64,000 bases of DNA from assembly GCA_018907035.1 (NCBI GenBank), contig JACCIC010000293.1:1-64000 (forward strand), given 5' to 3'. The translations under genes and the position numbers were made by a program. The DNA comes from Sycobia sp. Sy_11 (lineage: Eukaryota > Arthropoda > Insecta > Hymenoptera > Epichrysomallidae). Numbering within the stretch: position 1 is the first letter of the stretch; every line of letters starts with the position of its first letter. Shown one piece after another: positions 42,583-60,358 of the stretch. The notes under the pieces were generated by a model that was given only the letters and a program-made list of their open reading frames with translations, ran no database searches and had not been told where the DNA came from.

Positions 42583-44747
42583 ACTCTTGTATGATTTATA
42601 AGATTGAAGCGACCAGGATATGGAAGATTCCTTGAGTTTGGCGAAGTGAATTGAATTATTTAGCAACGGATCTATTACGTATTTTATTTATTTAATTGAA
42701 AATAACGATGGCAATTAAATTTCTTAGGATTAAAAAGTTCACGAAAGTATAAAATATGATCTAATATAGACATCAAGTATACTACCGAAAAAATCGTGAA
42801 ACCTTGATTGCGAGATTGCGTATCGAGCAATTTGATAATGAAACTTTAAAAATCTAAGTATCAAAAATACTTATTGTTATTTTGTAAATGAAAGATTATT
42901 CAACGTGAACTTAAGTGAATATCAACAATTGTCAATACGTGAATATTATTTATACTTTTAGGACAGCATATAAATGTGGTATTGTTGATCCAGCACCAGG
43001 CAGCTATGTATGATTTCTTTATACGCATGCTTTTAAATACGCGTCACTTTCTATATATATAGGAATATGAAATGTGGTTCAAATCATGCCAGTTCTCGAA
43101 ACGGTGGTATATCCGCCAAAAAGCGTTTTAATAGTCAATAACGCTTAGAGTTTTATCAGTCATGTATGGCATTACTTACAAAATCTCAATCTAAAGAAAG
43201 ATATACACAAAAATTATCCAAAGAACAGTGGAAAGGGCCTGTCGACGGCTGCTGGGAAAGGTTTAGTTGTTCATTTGAAGATAAGTTTACAAGCAGGCTG
43301 GTAACTCTATGGCTAATATATAGACGACAACATGCACACTCTTTTTAGTTGTTTATCAATATGGCTATCATTATCTTAGATCGGAATTTTTATGGCAACT
43401 ACCGACATTTTCCTCAATTTTCCCCTCTATTCCCAATGTCCTGTTGACTGTATATATATATATATATATATAGCGCATCAGCGAACATTTACTTGTTTCT
43501 CTTGATAAATGGGAAAGCGAAAAAGAAAAGTTTAAAAAATTACAAATCCATAGAGGGCGAAAAAAGCTGCATTCTTGATATTGGTCGAAGCATTATTGAA
43601 TTACATCGTTTTCTCTACTAGGCATTCGCGCAAATAAGTTTTTATTACACATTTATATAAGCTTCAGTCTTTTTAAAGTTCAAAAATGTCACTCTATATT
43701 ATTATCAAGGTTGACATTTGACTCATTTTGATAGTAGGAACAGACACGATAAGCTGGCTCAAGAGAGAATGACTACCAAATCACAGTCATAGGCTCGCTG
43801 TTTCTTATTTTGCTTTCTGATATTGTATGCCTGTTATAATTGAGGTTAGAAATATATATTATAATGATACAGTGAGGAACATCTGAATTAACCTTCTTGT
43901 ATCAAATTGTGCCTTTTTTGTTGCAACAGTTCTCGTACAGCTTTGAACACTTACATCATTAGAATCTACCTTTTCCGACACTATTCGCAAAATTTATAGG
44001 AATATTTTTCTTATATTATATTATTCTGTTACAGCAATTTATTACAATAGGATTTATAGTATTTTCGAACTCTTTTAAAATTAAATTTATGATTATAGGT
44101 TCCAAAAACAAAATGATAATATTTTATCTTTGTGGAGTAATTCATTCTCATAAAAGGATCCTTTAAATTACTCATTAACTATACGATGTACTATCTACAG
44201 AGACTGGCCTAATTTTGACATTACAGGAGCCACTAGGAGTGATTTTTCACTATCTGTAGAATATAATTATGAATAAACTGACGCAGAAAGTGTGGCGCGC
44301 TGCAAGCTGGAGCTTGATAAAAACAAAGTGGCGTTCGATCCTTATATAAAGAAAATGCTCATGCGGGCTTAAAGCCATCTTGAAGGAGAGATAATGAAAG
44401 ATATTAAGCTGTCGGTGCAAAGAAAGATGGGAAAAAGATGGAGATAGAAAGAGAGAGAAAGAGGGGGGCGTATGGGATAGAGAAAAAGGGTTCAAAAGCG
44501 TCGATAAGTTGCCGGGACACTGGGGATAATTAACTCGTTAATCCGTTCCTCTCTCTCGCTCTTACTGTCTTTATATATATATATTGCTTTGCAATTTTTT
44601 CAGCTTTTTAATCGTGACCTTTTTCCTATCGAGTATCACGAACTATTATCTCCACTCGAACTTGATATATATATATATATATAGACTTCGTATAAAATCG
44701 ACAAGCGCAATTCCAGTGGGACAATTATACGCAAAGCAACAAATACC
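42583..44747. other. Host non-coding DNA
   Basis: (TA)n at about 43452-43472 and short TA runs near 44573 and 44667. No gene recognised; ORFs of 60-80 codons have no domain-like pattern. Confidence 0.45.
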
Positions 44748-44775
44748 CACACACACGCACACGCACGCACGCGCG

Positions 44776-44835
<60 letters not shown>

Positions 44836-44893
44836 CACACGCGCGCGCGCGCGCGCACACACACACACACCACACACACACACACACACACAT
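44748..44893. repeat. Compound (CA)n/(CG)n microsatellite
   Basis: (CA)n interrupted by two (CG)n blocks, near 44769-44784 and 44839-44855, all alternating purine-pyrimidine. ORFs across it are Cys-Val or Thr-His artefacts. Confidence 0.95.
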
Positions 44894-44966
44894 ATTATCC
44901 TCCAGCAGTATTTCCTTTAAATACCCGGTTCCTTTTTTTGTTCATCATATTCCTTTAGAATATATA

Positions 44967-47156
<2,190 letters not shown>

Positions 47157-47199
<43 letters not shown>
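47157..47199. repeat. (TA)n microsatellite
   Basis: About 21 TA units. Followed by a short GC-rich block (47,210-47,400) whose ORFs in three frames show no domain. Confidence 0.95.
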
Positions 47200-47202
<3 letters not shown>

Positions 47203-50200
47203 GTTTGTATTCCCGAGGGACGCGAAAACCCGCGGCGTCTTCGGAAACCGGCAACTTGTTACTGTCAAGTTCTTCGACCTTTTTCCTCGCCTCCCCGCCT
47301 CCATCCTCCATCCCGAGCCCGACATCAAACGTACCCAGTATGAAGCTAAATTATTCGTTGACGAAGCGTTGCGCCGCCGCCGTGTCGCGTAGCTCAGTTT
47401 CGCGATAAGTATAGAGGAAAATCGAATTTTCGAAAGGTTAAGCTGAGCCAAATATCTCGTCGATGGCTAAATACGTGTATTATATGTGAGAGGAGCAAAT
47501 CTTTTGCAAAAAAAAGAATGGGAATGATGAGAGGAGGAAATTTCTGGATGGATATGGGTGGGCAAATATCGGAGATTATCCTCCGCATGCGCGCGTTGAT
47601 CGATGAAAATATAAAAGTCGAGTTATAGAATTATAATAATAGTCAAACCGTGTGTTAAATAGTCAAATAGTGTATTAAATAGTACTTATATGAAATTGTC
47701 TAAATTACCGAAATTACCGAGATAACAGAAAATATTATTGATTGAAACTTTTGTCACATGCAAGTGCGAAATCGATTTTAAGAAATTTTCAATCAGTAAG
47801 CTGCCGTTGATCCCAAATTTAAAACATACAAAACTTCCATCTCACCCGATTTCACCTTAAAACTAAAATATTGTCAATTTTTTTATCTATTCGGTATAAA
47901 AGTGATCACCGAGTTTTCATTTGCAAGGGCAATATTAATCGTAGGTTCACCTCCATGCCATTGTCCATGAATTTTCCACTGGTGTACCGAGGTAATTTTC
48001 TTGTTTTTTTTTTTGTTGTTTTCAATTGCCAAACGGAAAGAAGAGGTTTTCATTAAAAACTAAAGTGATCTGAAAAATTTTACTAACAAATACTCAATAA
48101 AATACCTTCGACTTTTTAATAAAAATTTTTTTAATTATCTAGTTAACTATGTAAATCGAATCGATCGAATATGACGTACATTATATATAAAATACTAATT
48201 TATACTTTATCTAGAAATAAATCTACTGATTTTCGCTAACTAATAATAATAAAAAAAAATAATTTACATTTTGCTTATTAATATACTTCTGTTGTTCATT
48301 GATACATAACATTTTTATATCTAAGCTTTAACATCATAAATTTTACGAAGCTATAACATTTCAAATTATAATGCTTTTGTTCATATAGAATCGCGCGATG
48401 TTATTCACGTGTAATTGTTTTATTTACAAAGAAGAAGCAAATATTTCCATTCTCATAAAGGAAAAAGTTTCGGCGGTATATAGCCGCTCGACGAGTTAAA
48501 CTAACTTATCAAAACTCGAAAATTAATTAAACAAAGTTTAATGCGAATTTTGTTTCGGTCCTATATAGCTCTCACAATGCCTTTCATCATAAGCTACGCA
48601 ATCACGTCTACGTACACAAGGCGAAAGACAAAGCGGTCACTTGTGAAGAAGTTAACGCTTCATTCCGTGCCCATAAACCTCCCCGTACAAAGACAAATTA
48701 AGACGCAAGCAGATATGCGTATAATATTCTAATGTAAACAAAAATCCATCGTTGAAAGCGTAATTTTTATCGCCACCGACAGCACTTTGCGTAAAGTAGA
48801 AGAGTAAATGTATTACTTTTCTCTTTCAAAAACGGAACAAAATATTATGTAAAAATTTTTAAGTAGAAACTTTTAATAATGCCGTGAAAATATTATTTTT
48901 ATTTTCGAATGATAACGTCAATTTTCTATATAATTTAAGCGTATTTATGAAAATCAACAGCACAAGTCTGAACTTTTGAAACACTTGCATACTCTTGTAA
49001 TTTTTATTTAATTCTGAAAGTAGTTCAACATTTATAGATTCGCCAAAGATTTTATTGATCCTGTTACAGGTACGTACGATATTAGCGTGACGTATTCGTG
49101 CAGAGCAACCGTGACAGTTATTTTAGGATTACTAAGTTGTTCAATGAGTTTTTTGAAATTTTTACAAAAAAATAGGAGTCAGGAGATTTTTAAGAAGAAA
49201 CATTATACTCGTATATCTAAATTTTGAAAAGTTTACATTCAATAATAAGATTATATCAATTTTATTAAGTACAAATTTGTTGTCGTCTTTAATTTGTTTA
49301 ATTTCTGAAATTAATCTGGAACGAATAATTTTTTTTTCGTTTGTTAAAAAACAAAAATTCGATCAGAGTTTTCGAAAATCTGGATAAAGAAGTAGAGAAA
49401 GAAAAAAGATGAAAATATCGATTTAAAGCTCCTGATAAGCGTGGCGCTTTTTGGATCAGCTTAACTATCCATTTCAAACAATTTTTGGTACCCTCAAGCG
49501 CGAAACTCGACTATACGTTGCCGACAGATATCGCGGAGCGATCTCTATTCCCGTCGCTAAATTTAGATCTCTACATTTTTCTTTAGCTACTTTTCGCTCG
49601 CACTACGAAGTTATATGTAATTCTCAAAGAACAGATCTTGTATAAGACTTTAATTTACATTATCAATCACATTTAATGGATACGGTTGAAGAGATGGACA
49701 AAAAATGTCAATGTTGCATAAATTATTAGTATGAATGATTGCCATATTCATTTTATGGATTTTAGACTTTTTGATTATTTTATCATTGTATGTATCTGCC
49801 ATCGATTAAATTTAATTCACGGCAATAGTACAGGCTGATTCCTGCGTGTTTCATATTTATGAATTTTTTTTAGTAACATAAGGTTTATTCGCATTTTTTT
49901 TTACAAATAATTCCGAGGACATTTCGAATCATCCGATGGTCTATCGGTTATGCACTTGAAGTAAAATGTATATATTCTTATTATTTTATTACAATTTTTC
50001 TATAGGATGAATAATTTTAAAAGCTAATTCCGGGATAAATTTATAAAAATCGACGACGATATTATACAGTCAATTGATCATAGCATTTGCAAAACGTAAT
50101 ATAATGTGTAATGTAACCGGCTAATGCTGCACTATAAAGCCAAGTATTTTGGTGCATTTCCAAAACGTATACATATACGACACACTTTCGATACAAAACT

Positions 50201-53200
50201 TACGATACGACTATGCGCACTCCCCCCCCCCCCTCACACACATAGTAAGCGTGTCAATTTGAATTTAGAATATATACGCTATAAGCACAAGGAAAATATT
50301 CCAATGAGGAATCATAATAGAGCTTTTATGTTTAACAAATGCAAATGAAATTTTACTTTGATATAGCTAATATATTGTTTCAGAAGCATACAATAATGTA
50401 AAGATATCCTTTACTATTGTAAAAAGGAACATTTGAATTAAAATTTCGTATTGGATTAAATTAAATTTCACAATAGTAATTCATAATCATTAAGCTTCGT
50501 ATAGAATTGGAATACCAGGCATTTTTTCTTTGGTTATTTTGTATTTCATCGCGTGTCCATATACGGCAGATTTTTTTTCATCAATGCATTATCTGTGTAT
50601 TGCATCGTTTATTGTTTCATTCAAAAAAAGCACACAAAAAAAATCAGTGTTCTCAAGCAACACAAAAAATACTCAGTGGACTTTGTTTGTCTTTCATTTA
50701 AGAATCTTATTTTCTTTCTTTATACATATCCTGGTCGCGGTAATCGACTATAGCCGATAAACAGCAATGTAACTTATTGAGATAAAGCATCTGAATAGCG
50801 ACTTTAAATTGAAATTTTAAAAAATCAAATAGAATAGTGTCAAAAAAAGATGAGTTTTTGTCCCGTTGAGTAACGCCGATTATATCTGCATTAGAACCAA
50901 TTAAATGACTTTGCGTAGTCTTAGATATTTCCATGATTATTCATGTACTCGAGTCAATTTGCTTCTAGAGATTAATGTAATATTTCTACAAAATTAAATT
51001 AATACCGATTAATTAAGGACAAACGAGATGATCGAATAAATATATATCGTAAATAGACTTACGTAATCAAGAGAATATGGCACGATTGGATTTTTTTATC
51101 TCACCTGTAACAAACAAAAGAAAATTCATTTTATTGTCGATGTGAGTAAAGTGGATTTTTAAAGATCTGAGAGAATGTATGCCAAGATCAAATTTGAAAA
51201 ATTAGTTTCCTCTAGAACGAAAGAAATTGAGATATTGACGAACTCTTTTTACATCGCTCCAATCTGGAAAGAACGGCATTGGGGATGATTTCGTTTTTCA
51301 GCGTGTCGTAAAATATGGTTTAACGCAGATTCGCCAAAGAATTAAAAATTTCTTGGCTCGCTCGGGTGTTAAAATGTCTCGCGTGGTAAATAACCGACTT
51401 CCACGCCAGGGATGAAATGTCATATTTTTATTTATTTTCCTTTATTAGGGTATATTTTACTTAAATAGAAAAACGCCTTTGAAGATTTTAGACACAAGAT
51501 TGCCTTTATATTTATACGTTAATCTTTCTCATTTTCATCGAAGAATATTTTCTGTCGCATGACCTTTTTATTTTTTATTATTATTATTAGTCGATTCCCA
51601 TTAAGAATGCGGTGCTTGGCCTTTTTTCTTCTTCATCCTGTCGATTATGAAAATGAAGCTGAAATTGCATACTTTAAAATCATAGATCTGCGATAGTGGG
51701 GCTAAATCTATGCAAAATATCTAATAAAGACTGTTAGATGATGATGATTGCGGTAATGCAGTTAAAATATTCAAGTAATTATACGACTTAAGTTACTATT
51801 TCTACCTTCACATACGTATCAATTAAAAAATGTTTTTTTTTTGTTATTAGTTATATCCGAATAAATAAGATTTGCTTCAAATTCTTACGAAAACAGTATA
51901 TTAATAAAAGGCCATACTATTTTATTACAAATAGATGTATAAATATAATGGTCAGAAATGAGCTCTTGCGACTTTCTGGAAATGCTGAAATATCCATGGG
52001 ATAATTATAAAAAAAACTTCATAATATCGATAGGGCATGCTAGGTTTTACAAAAACTAATAATAGACAGATTAATTAATATTTTATTTAGAATGTCTTAA
52101 AGAATGTATTATCTTTTCTAAACGAAATCTTTAAGAATTAATATAAACCGTAACTTTAATGCTTAAAAATCTTTTACATATGCCTTTCACACTTAAAGTT
52201 TATTAGATAATAATTAAAAAGGAATCATTTTCGATTCTGTTAATTTTTTTTTCGCGTACAGATTCGAGACGTGAAAAATACTTTTTGCTATATTATAAAT
52301 AATTCAAAAGTGTGGAAAAAGGATTCGTCAATGTAATCATATTCAATTATTAATATCTTCAATTATAATATATCAGGTAACTAATATACATCGATGCAAT
52401 TGCCTCGCTCTTTAAGATAATATCTATATATTATCTATATTTTCTTCATATGTTTCTCAATATGTTTCTTGCGTATTTAAAATGACTGAATAAATTGGTA
52501 TAGCTGGAAAATTAAATGTTTGTAAAAATAATTTTTTTGTAACTCTGTTTTTGTAACACTGTATGGAAGTTTTTGTAATTCTTTTTTAAAAAAAGTCTAT
52601 AAATTCATAAAAAATTAATGGTACTTATCTCTATAGTTCTATTTCGAATTTTGGATTACTTTACAATCACTTTTAGATCATTCAATAGATATAAAAATTT
52701 TTAGAAAATAAGACAACTATCCGTCATTTTGAAGAGAAGACAAGTTGTTCCGTGTATGGTACAATTTGTCAGCTCATTTATGTTACATCTAAATCCATGT
52801 GAATAAAGTTAAATAAGTTTAAATGCATCGCACTAACAAGAAGACTCCAAATTATTATTAATTATTCCAAAAATATTGAAAAATTAAACATTGCTATACC
52901 CAAGTGTATAGATAATTTGCCTAAGGTTGAATTTAACGAGAATATAAAGAAAATTAAGATGATTGTATAAGATACTATCATCAAATTCATTCTCCGCCTC
53001 CACCTTTTTCAAAACTTTGTTATGAGTTAAAGTAGCAATCCACGAGGGTGTGAATCGTGATGCATCAAGGCGATGTCAATTTTTGATTGGATGAACAGGT
53101 TCCTCCTAAAATGGAGAAGGCACAAGGTAGAAGCCCGAGCAGTGGATCCATACGTATCGTTGCAAACCAGTGCAAACCTATATACATCAAAATATTATTG

Positions 53201-54192
53201 TAATACTAAGTAACCATCTTCATTGCACTAATTAATATAGATTTTCGGCTTTTTCACATATGTCACGCTCGGCGTCTTAATCACTAACTGGCGTTCCTCT
53301 AACTCGTCAACGGCTCTTTTCGTCGTCAAAATCAATTAGAAGCAGGACGTACATTATATATCTCGTACAGTCCAACGACCGCGCCTTATCAATGGTCTAG
53401 CTATTGTTTAAAGAAACGGCTAAATTCGCCGCATAACAAACAGAGGCATCAAAGTTTTACTGTCGCGGCTGGCAATGCGCACGAGTTATATGTACACATA
53501 CACACACGTACACCGCTTCAAATGTGGCTTATACGCTCCATGTCGTGACGATAGCAACTTTTTCCATTAAGTCCGTCCGCTTATAATAATGCGCGTCCGC
53601 GAGAATCGAGATACAGCCGCATCCAGGCGCGGGAAAAAGAAAACGAACATCACCACACACACACACACACACACATACACATACCGCTTCAAACGCGTTA
53701 TTCGGTTAAGAATCCAATGCGTGCACATCCCGAAAACATCCGAAACAGTCATTTGCAATTTTTGGTAAACTATACTTTTGACCCGTTTTCTCGCATATAC
53801 GCAATATAATGCGCAAACGCTGCCGGTCCACGCATGTTATCAAGAGAAAATCTCTTGATTTTAGCTACTATTACAAACACGTATAAATATATAGATGGGA
53901 ATATTTTGTAAATATTTTCTAATATAAATTACAATCGTACCTAGTAATTTGATCACTAACCGAGCTCGATGTAGTCACTAATAAATTTTATCATGTCAAT
54001 GATAAATTTCGAAATATTTGCTTATATAAAATTTCTTAGAAATATGGCAATTTATTAGATTTTATGGAATCCAGAATTTTATGGAATATAGAATTTTCGC
54101 CAGAAAAGTTTTATACATTGATGAAACATATCTAGTTAGATGTATATACGAAAACTTCGATGGGTTGTGTAATAACAAAGTAGAATTGCGTC

Positions 54193-54230
<38 letters not shown>

Positions 54231-55659
54231 GTCGAGGAACACGGGAATTCCAATCCCTTAACGGTTCGCAAAGCCGGAGCCAATATGAGACTAATAGAAT
54301 TAGCCGTGGCAATCTAGCGACAAAATCCCATTCCTTTTTCACTTGGCGATTTTTCAAGCGATATACCTTCGTATACGCACTGCGGGCTATTATTATTCCT
54401 CCCATACGAAGCTTAGGTAAGGAGTGGGGGGGGGGAATCGGCGTCTTGGCCGATTTCGGTTCAACTCCTTGCTATATATAAATACATATATAAGCGAATA
54501 AGAATGTATTCGGGTTGAAAATACCCTCCGTTTATTCGACGGTGAAGAGTTTTCGAAGGAAGGAACAACGCATAGCTTAAGTGTAAAATAGGGTCAACCG
54601 CAATTTTGGCGACTATAGGCGGTAATAAAATTCTTTTCAAATAAACTAAGTATATAATTTTTTATAATTTTTAAAACATATAAAAGTGGACTTTTGTTTA
54701 TGTAATATGAATTATAGTGACCGATATGTGATTCTTAAATGTAACCCATGTATTTGTATTGAAATATTTAATTTTTGATGGTTCACAGAGTGTAAAAACT
54801 ATTTTTCAAAGCATGATTTGTAATTTGGACATGTCATTTTGCCAGGATGAATATAAGAAGACAATAACTTTTTGTTTTAAATTATAATACAGAGGGATTT
54901 GGTGATATCTCTGTTATTCAAAAACATATAAAAGACAAAATAATTTACTTGTTTGTTTTAATTTTTTTTTTTTAGAAAAATTTTATGCACGACATTCTCA
55001 ATTTTCTTTGTTCTTAGCCACTTACAGGAAAATTAAAAATTACAACTCTTATGTCTTGTTTCAAAAAATCCTACATTGTTTCTCTCGATTTATCTATTAA
55101 TTTATCAATTAAAAGACATATTGCCATTTGTTAATCTACGATCACCAGTAAGGTGTAAATAGCCATTGAAATTAAACTGAAGCTGATTTTCATTCATATA
55201 AAAAATCTCATTGCGTGTAGCCTACTATAATTCCACTCTATTTGTATTTACGTAGATTTGAATTTTATACAATCTTATTTGATATGAGAATCGTGGTAAA
55301 TAGATGTCAATATTGAAAAGTCAAGCAGTTCGTGAATTATGCGTCGAGACGTTTCTGAGAGGCAAACAATTATTGGTCAAATCAATTGAACAAGTAAATA
55401 AGACACGTTTAAACGAATAGTAATGTATGTACTTAAGGTAACGAACAAAGGCAGATTGCTTAAACTTTAATTAACCAATTTGTTTCGAACAGAATAAACT
55501 CAAGAGCAAAATAAACTCTAACGCTTAAATTTCATTTGTCTATGTTCGAAATCGAATCGAAAATCTATTATCAATTCACAGGCTTCAAATCAGTCAATCA
55601 GAAATTAATTCGCGATCTCCATTCGATATATCGTACGTTTAAGTTATACGTAAGGTATA
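47200..55659. other. Long host non-coding stretch
   Basis: Over 8 kb with no recognisable coding region. Seen: a C13 run (50221-50233), (CA)n at about 53655-53680, an A30 tract at about 54198-54227 and a G10 run near 54427. Could be intergenic or a large intron; no splice-paired exons were found. Confidence 0.45.
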
Positions 55660-56570
55660 TTTTTAATATGCGTCGAGCGCGACAGCGACCTTCAAACGTT
55701 TGACTACTGTGCAAGAGTGGCGAACGTTTTCGGCCAAACAGAGCGAGCGTCTTAAAGAGCGAATTATACTCGCACGAGAGCTCGACAAATCTTAATCCGT
55801 CGGCTTCCTTCCCCGTTCCCGAGAATTTCCTTCGTTCTCCGCGATCATTATCTTTCCTCCCCCTTTTTCATTTCACTGTCGAATCCAGGAAATCGCCCAA
55901 TTAATACCGATTTTTCGCATTATTCGTTTACATTAATTTCTTAACTAATCGCGACAGATTGTATTTTTACCCATTAAAGGTTATTTCGACGCCATTATCG
56001 CGCAACGCGTCAGTTTTTTTTTTCTCGTACCGCGAATCGTTGCCGTCTTCCATTGTGACGCGCGCGAAAATCTTCCATTTAATTTTGTTTCTTAATCGCG
56101 CAATCGCCTACTGCTGTAAGCGTACTTTTTTACTCATTCGATAAAGAGCCAGCTTGATAATGGATGGGGCCGAAAGTGTTTTCTTAGAATCTGTGTAATT
56201 ATTTTATTTTTTTCCCGATCAACAAGATATCGGGTAATATTCAACGAATATACGAGCTACGTACGCGCATTCGATAGCAGGCCGATCTACGGATGGGGCG
56301 ACGAGCGAATCGGACGGGCCAAGCACAGACGCCTCTCGGCCGCTATGTAACATAGGCACATACGCGCACCGCCAATACATAAACGTCGTTAGCCAATCGA
56401 AAGTTTCGCCGATATCTCAGCGATTTCGGAGGAGGATCGAAGCCAAGGCAACGCCTCGGAAGTCGAGCTACTGCGCACTGTCCTGGTCGAGTAACCAACT
56501 AGGTTCAAGGAAACGACGGGTTTCTTCACCTGTGACGTAAGAGCAACCCGTCTATTTTTTTTAAATTAAT
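55660..56570. other. CpG-rich patch, possible promoter region
   Basis: A GC rise with CpGs. Contains CCAATC (56393) and TGACGTAAGAG at 56532-56542 (a CRE-like TGACGTAA that is also a GTAAGAG donor-like site). A 61-codon ORF (55959-56144) shows no domain. May hold a host first exon on the plus strand, ending near 56,534. Confidence 0.3.
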
Positions 56571-57230
56571 AATAATTTACTCACACTAAATTAAAATTGT
56601 ATTTCAAATTGTACAATTAACAAAATTTCTACGTACTTTCCGATTTCTATAATTCCAATTTAAAGTATAAAATTATAAAATTATAATCATACTGTATATT
56701 CAGATTATTAATTTCACAAATCAGAGTTTTGAAATAAATCCTTATACGCATGACTACGTATACGCGATTTTTTCAATCGATCATAAGATGAATATGAAAA
56801 ACACAAATTTTTGAATTTATTTCTCAATATACTTATACAATAAACATCAAAGCACTCTCGAAAAATTAATTAATCATTATAGAATTAAAAAACAATTAAT
56901 GGCTTTTAATCTATTTGCAGCTACTTCAAAGCCCTTATTGCTTTGAGCCGATAATAAATAATTTAGACACATATTATTTGCGCTTGAGAAGAAATAGGTC
57001 CAGAATTCTTATTAGATTTTCGAAATAACTTGGTTATAGCGAATTTGGACGATTTTTCAGAAAATTCGAGCAGTATTATCTTAAACAGTTTTAAGTTGAC
57101 AAGCACATTATATTGCCGGCTTAAAAGCAAATATTCTTCGCGTTTGAGAAGAAATAGTTTCAGCTTTTTATGTCATGTATACAATCTTAAATCTTTTAGT
57201 ATAAAATTTTAAGATGCATTTAGAAAGAGC

Positions 57231-57264
<34 letters not shown>

Positions 57265-57434
57265 TAATAAAGGCGCCTCTGCACGCCATCGTTACGAAGT
57301 AAAGCTTATTATTAATAAGCGAGATTTAATCTAAAGCCACGATCGAAAGTCATGAGCGCTATTAAATTATAATCGGGAAGAAAATAATAGTTAAATTTTA
57401 AAGTCTCATTATTGTTTTGCATGCGCGTTTAATA

Positions 57435-57487
<53 letters not shown>

Positions 57488-57988
57488 AGGGTGGATAATA
57501 ATATGGAGTTCAAAATCTGGCACAATCGCACGTCGCTATAAATATGAAGTATTGTGAATAATCAGGCGAGAATGAAAAACAATATACTTTATAAATTATC
57601 TACTAATAATGATAATTGGTACCATCATTGAATTTTTGGGAATTTCATTAAATAACATGTGAACAAATTCAGAAGTTGCGTTTTCTCGCTGCTTCACCTA
57701 TTTGCGCGCGGACAAATGCTAATTGTCTCGACGCTCAAGAAAAGCCTTACACACGCAAGCATTACGCGCAGAAAATTCATGCGTGCGTGTGTGTGTGTGT
57801 GTGTGTGTGTGTTTGAATACATATGCAAGAAGAACTTTTGAAATAGTAGAACGAAGGAAAGAAGGAAAAAGTAACGTTTCTTTTTCTTTTTCTTCCTCCG
57901 CCCCTCCCCCGCCGCCATGCAAAACCACTTTGCGCGGATGTATACACGCAGAAGTATACGAGAACGCGACGAGGCACGGCTGAAATAT

Positions 57989-58022
<34 letters not shown>

Positions 58023-60086
58023 ATTATTATTTTGTTTGAACAAAGTTAACGCTGAAGGCGGCTCCGAGAGCGGAATGACGCACGTTTGCGGACGTTAAAT
58101 TTTCGTGTAAAAGCAGGCTGAAAGTACGAGGGAGGGCAAATGAAAATGCAAAAAAAAAAACAAAAAACAAAAAACCAATGCTCGTGCTTAAAAAGGTATT
58201 TTTCAAGGGGTGATAATTTTAATGCAAAAATTTTTAACGAAACGTTATCATTGTTAGTTTTCGGTGAAAAAAAGCATATGCGTTTTCTATAAACGAGTAA
58301 ATAAATAATATTAATAGGCTATTTAATAGGCTATATATTTAGGCCAATTAGGCCTTAAAAATATGCGACTTGCCTCTTGAGCAACGGTACCGACGTATTG
58401 AGAGTGATAAATTCAGGGCGATGCGATCGCCTCTGCTCATGTGGGCTTGCTCGAGATGACCAACATCTTATCCTAATCATTAATATTGACTTGGATTCAA
58501 ATTGAATTTAAAATATATACAGTCCAATGTTGTTACTTTAAACGCTGTCTGATGCTCAATCAATTTATTTTTCAACACAAATCGTGCACGGCATCGACAG
58601 CATTAAGAAAGTCACTTGCGTGCTAATGAAAAATTACACATTCTGAACGATTGATCGATGAAACTATCGGTCCGCTACGAAATATTTATCTTTTATCGAT
58701 CTACCCATTAGTATACGCATTCGTGTATACGCATAGGCTGTGTAAGTAGTAACGCGGAAGTTTCATCAGACCGCATGTCCTAGGAATTTTTTTTTTTTTT
58801 TAATATTTTGTAACATTCCTATAGATTGCTAAAGATAAGGAACGTACAAATAGATTATAAGGAGTACGAATTTATAATACATTCTTAACTGTATTATTAA
58901 TACAATTTAATGTCACACGTGAAATTATTTATATTCCGTTTTTAAATTATCTTTGTCCCATAGAAACTATCTATTCCATACTATTATAGTTTAGCTATAC
59001 TTTTATTTCGTATTGCTGCTATCTCAACCCCAATATCTTAATATTAATAAAATCTGTCGGATGAGAATATTTTCTCCGGTACACATACGTAGGGTAAACG
59101 TTGATCTTTCATTCGTGTTTTATATATCTCGTACACGTTGTTTGAATAATTTTATTCATTTTCTAGTCACTTGTCCAGAAAATTTATTTAAATTTTTCAT
59201 TCAACTTAATCGTCTAATTATTACCAAATTTCATATATCCTTTTTGTTTTAATTAGTTTCCATTATCAAATTTTGCGACAAGCATAACAATAAACGTTAG
59301 GTTTTTATTTAAATTTCTCTCATTTCGTAAATATTTTATTAATTTTAATTATTAATCTTTGTCTTTTATGAAGTTTTGTTTTTGATGAAGAGCATAACAG
59401 CTTTTTTGAAAATATTAGTCAGCTAGCATGTACAGCAATTTAATACACTAGCCAAAAAGTACATAATATTACTTGATCTTTTATGAAGTACATTTTTACA
59501 CGTAAATCTTCTTCTCTGTTACATCTTAGATGTGCCTTGGTATAACAGTTACATATGCCTTGATATTTTATTCATTTTGAATAATCGGAAATTAACTTGC
59601 TTGATATATTAGTAATAACACTGTATTACACAAAAAAGCTCATAAGTTCAAAGATTAAATTAAAAGTTAAATTAAAAACGATCAAACCATTATTATTGTA
59701 TATCAGTACGACATTATAATTTTATAAAAATTGACGTAAACTAAATAATTGTAAAGATTATAAGACTAGTATATCGTTACATTTTACTAAACTAAATATC
59801 ATTTTCATTACCATATACGAAATATTCCGATAAGTTACGACTGTTGAATTTCGATTTAACTATAAACAAATAATAAAAGCAAAAATAACGACAATTCATT
59901 CCGGAAGAAGGAGGGTCGAATAATTTCCTTTCCACTCGCGACGCTACATGCACACGTATTCTTGCCTTTGTTAAGTAGCATGCAAACTAGAGTCACTTTC
60001 ACGACCAATTAACCGATGCAGCCATTAAGCGGAGCAGATGCGAAACGCCAAAGTTATCCGAGGTAGCTGTGGTACATATATGTATA
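56571..60086. other. Host non-coding DNA with GA and GT microsatellites
   Basis: (GA)n at 57226-57256 and 57991-58022; (GT)n at 57437-57484 and 57783-57812. AT-rich otherwise. No gene recognised. Confidence 0.45.
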
Positions 60087-60123
<37 letters not shown>

Positions 60124-60305
60124 TTATGTATATATATATATACACGCATACACAGACGCAAAAAATGTTTACCCAAAACTTAACTTCGCGCGCAAGCATG
60201 CCAGTGCCATATCGCGGGAACGCCAGAAAACTTCTTGTCCGAGAATGCCGCTTGAGATCCAATACCATCAGCGCGAGCTGCGGCAATTTTCCAAGCCAAA
60301 AAGCT

Positions 60306-60356
<51 letters not shown>
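60087..60356. repeat. Pair of (TA)n microsatellites
   Basis: TA-rich tracts at about 60087-60144 (with TG interruptions) and 60309-60356 flank a 160-bp GC-balanced segment. ORFs spanning them are IYIYIY artefacts. Confidence 0.9.

Positions 60357-60358
<2 letters not shown>

Noticed and set aside
54198..54227. A30 tract as the poly(A) tail of a retroposed element
   Set aside because: No LINE/SINE body or target duplication recognised next to it.
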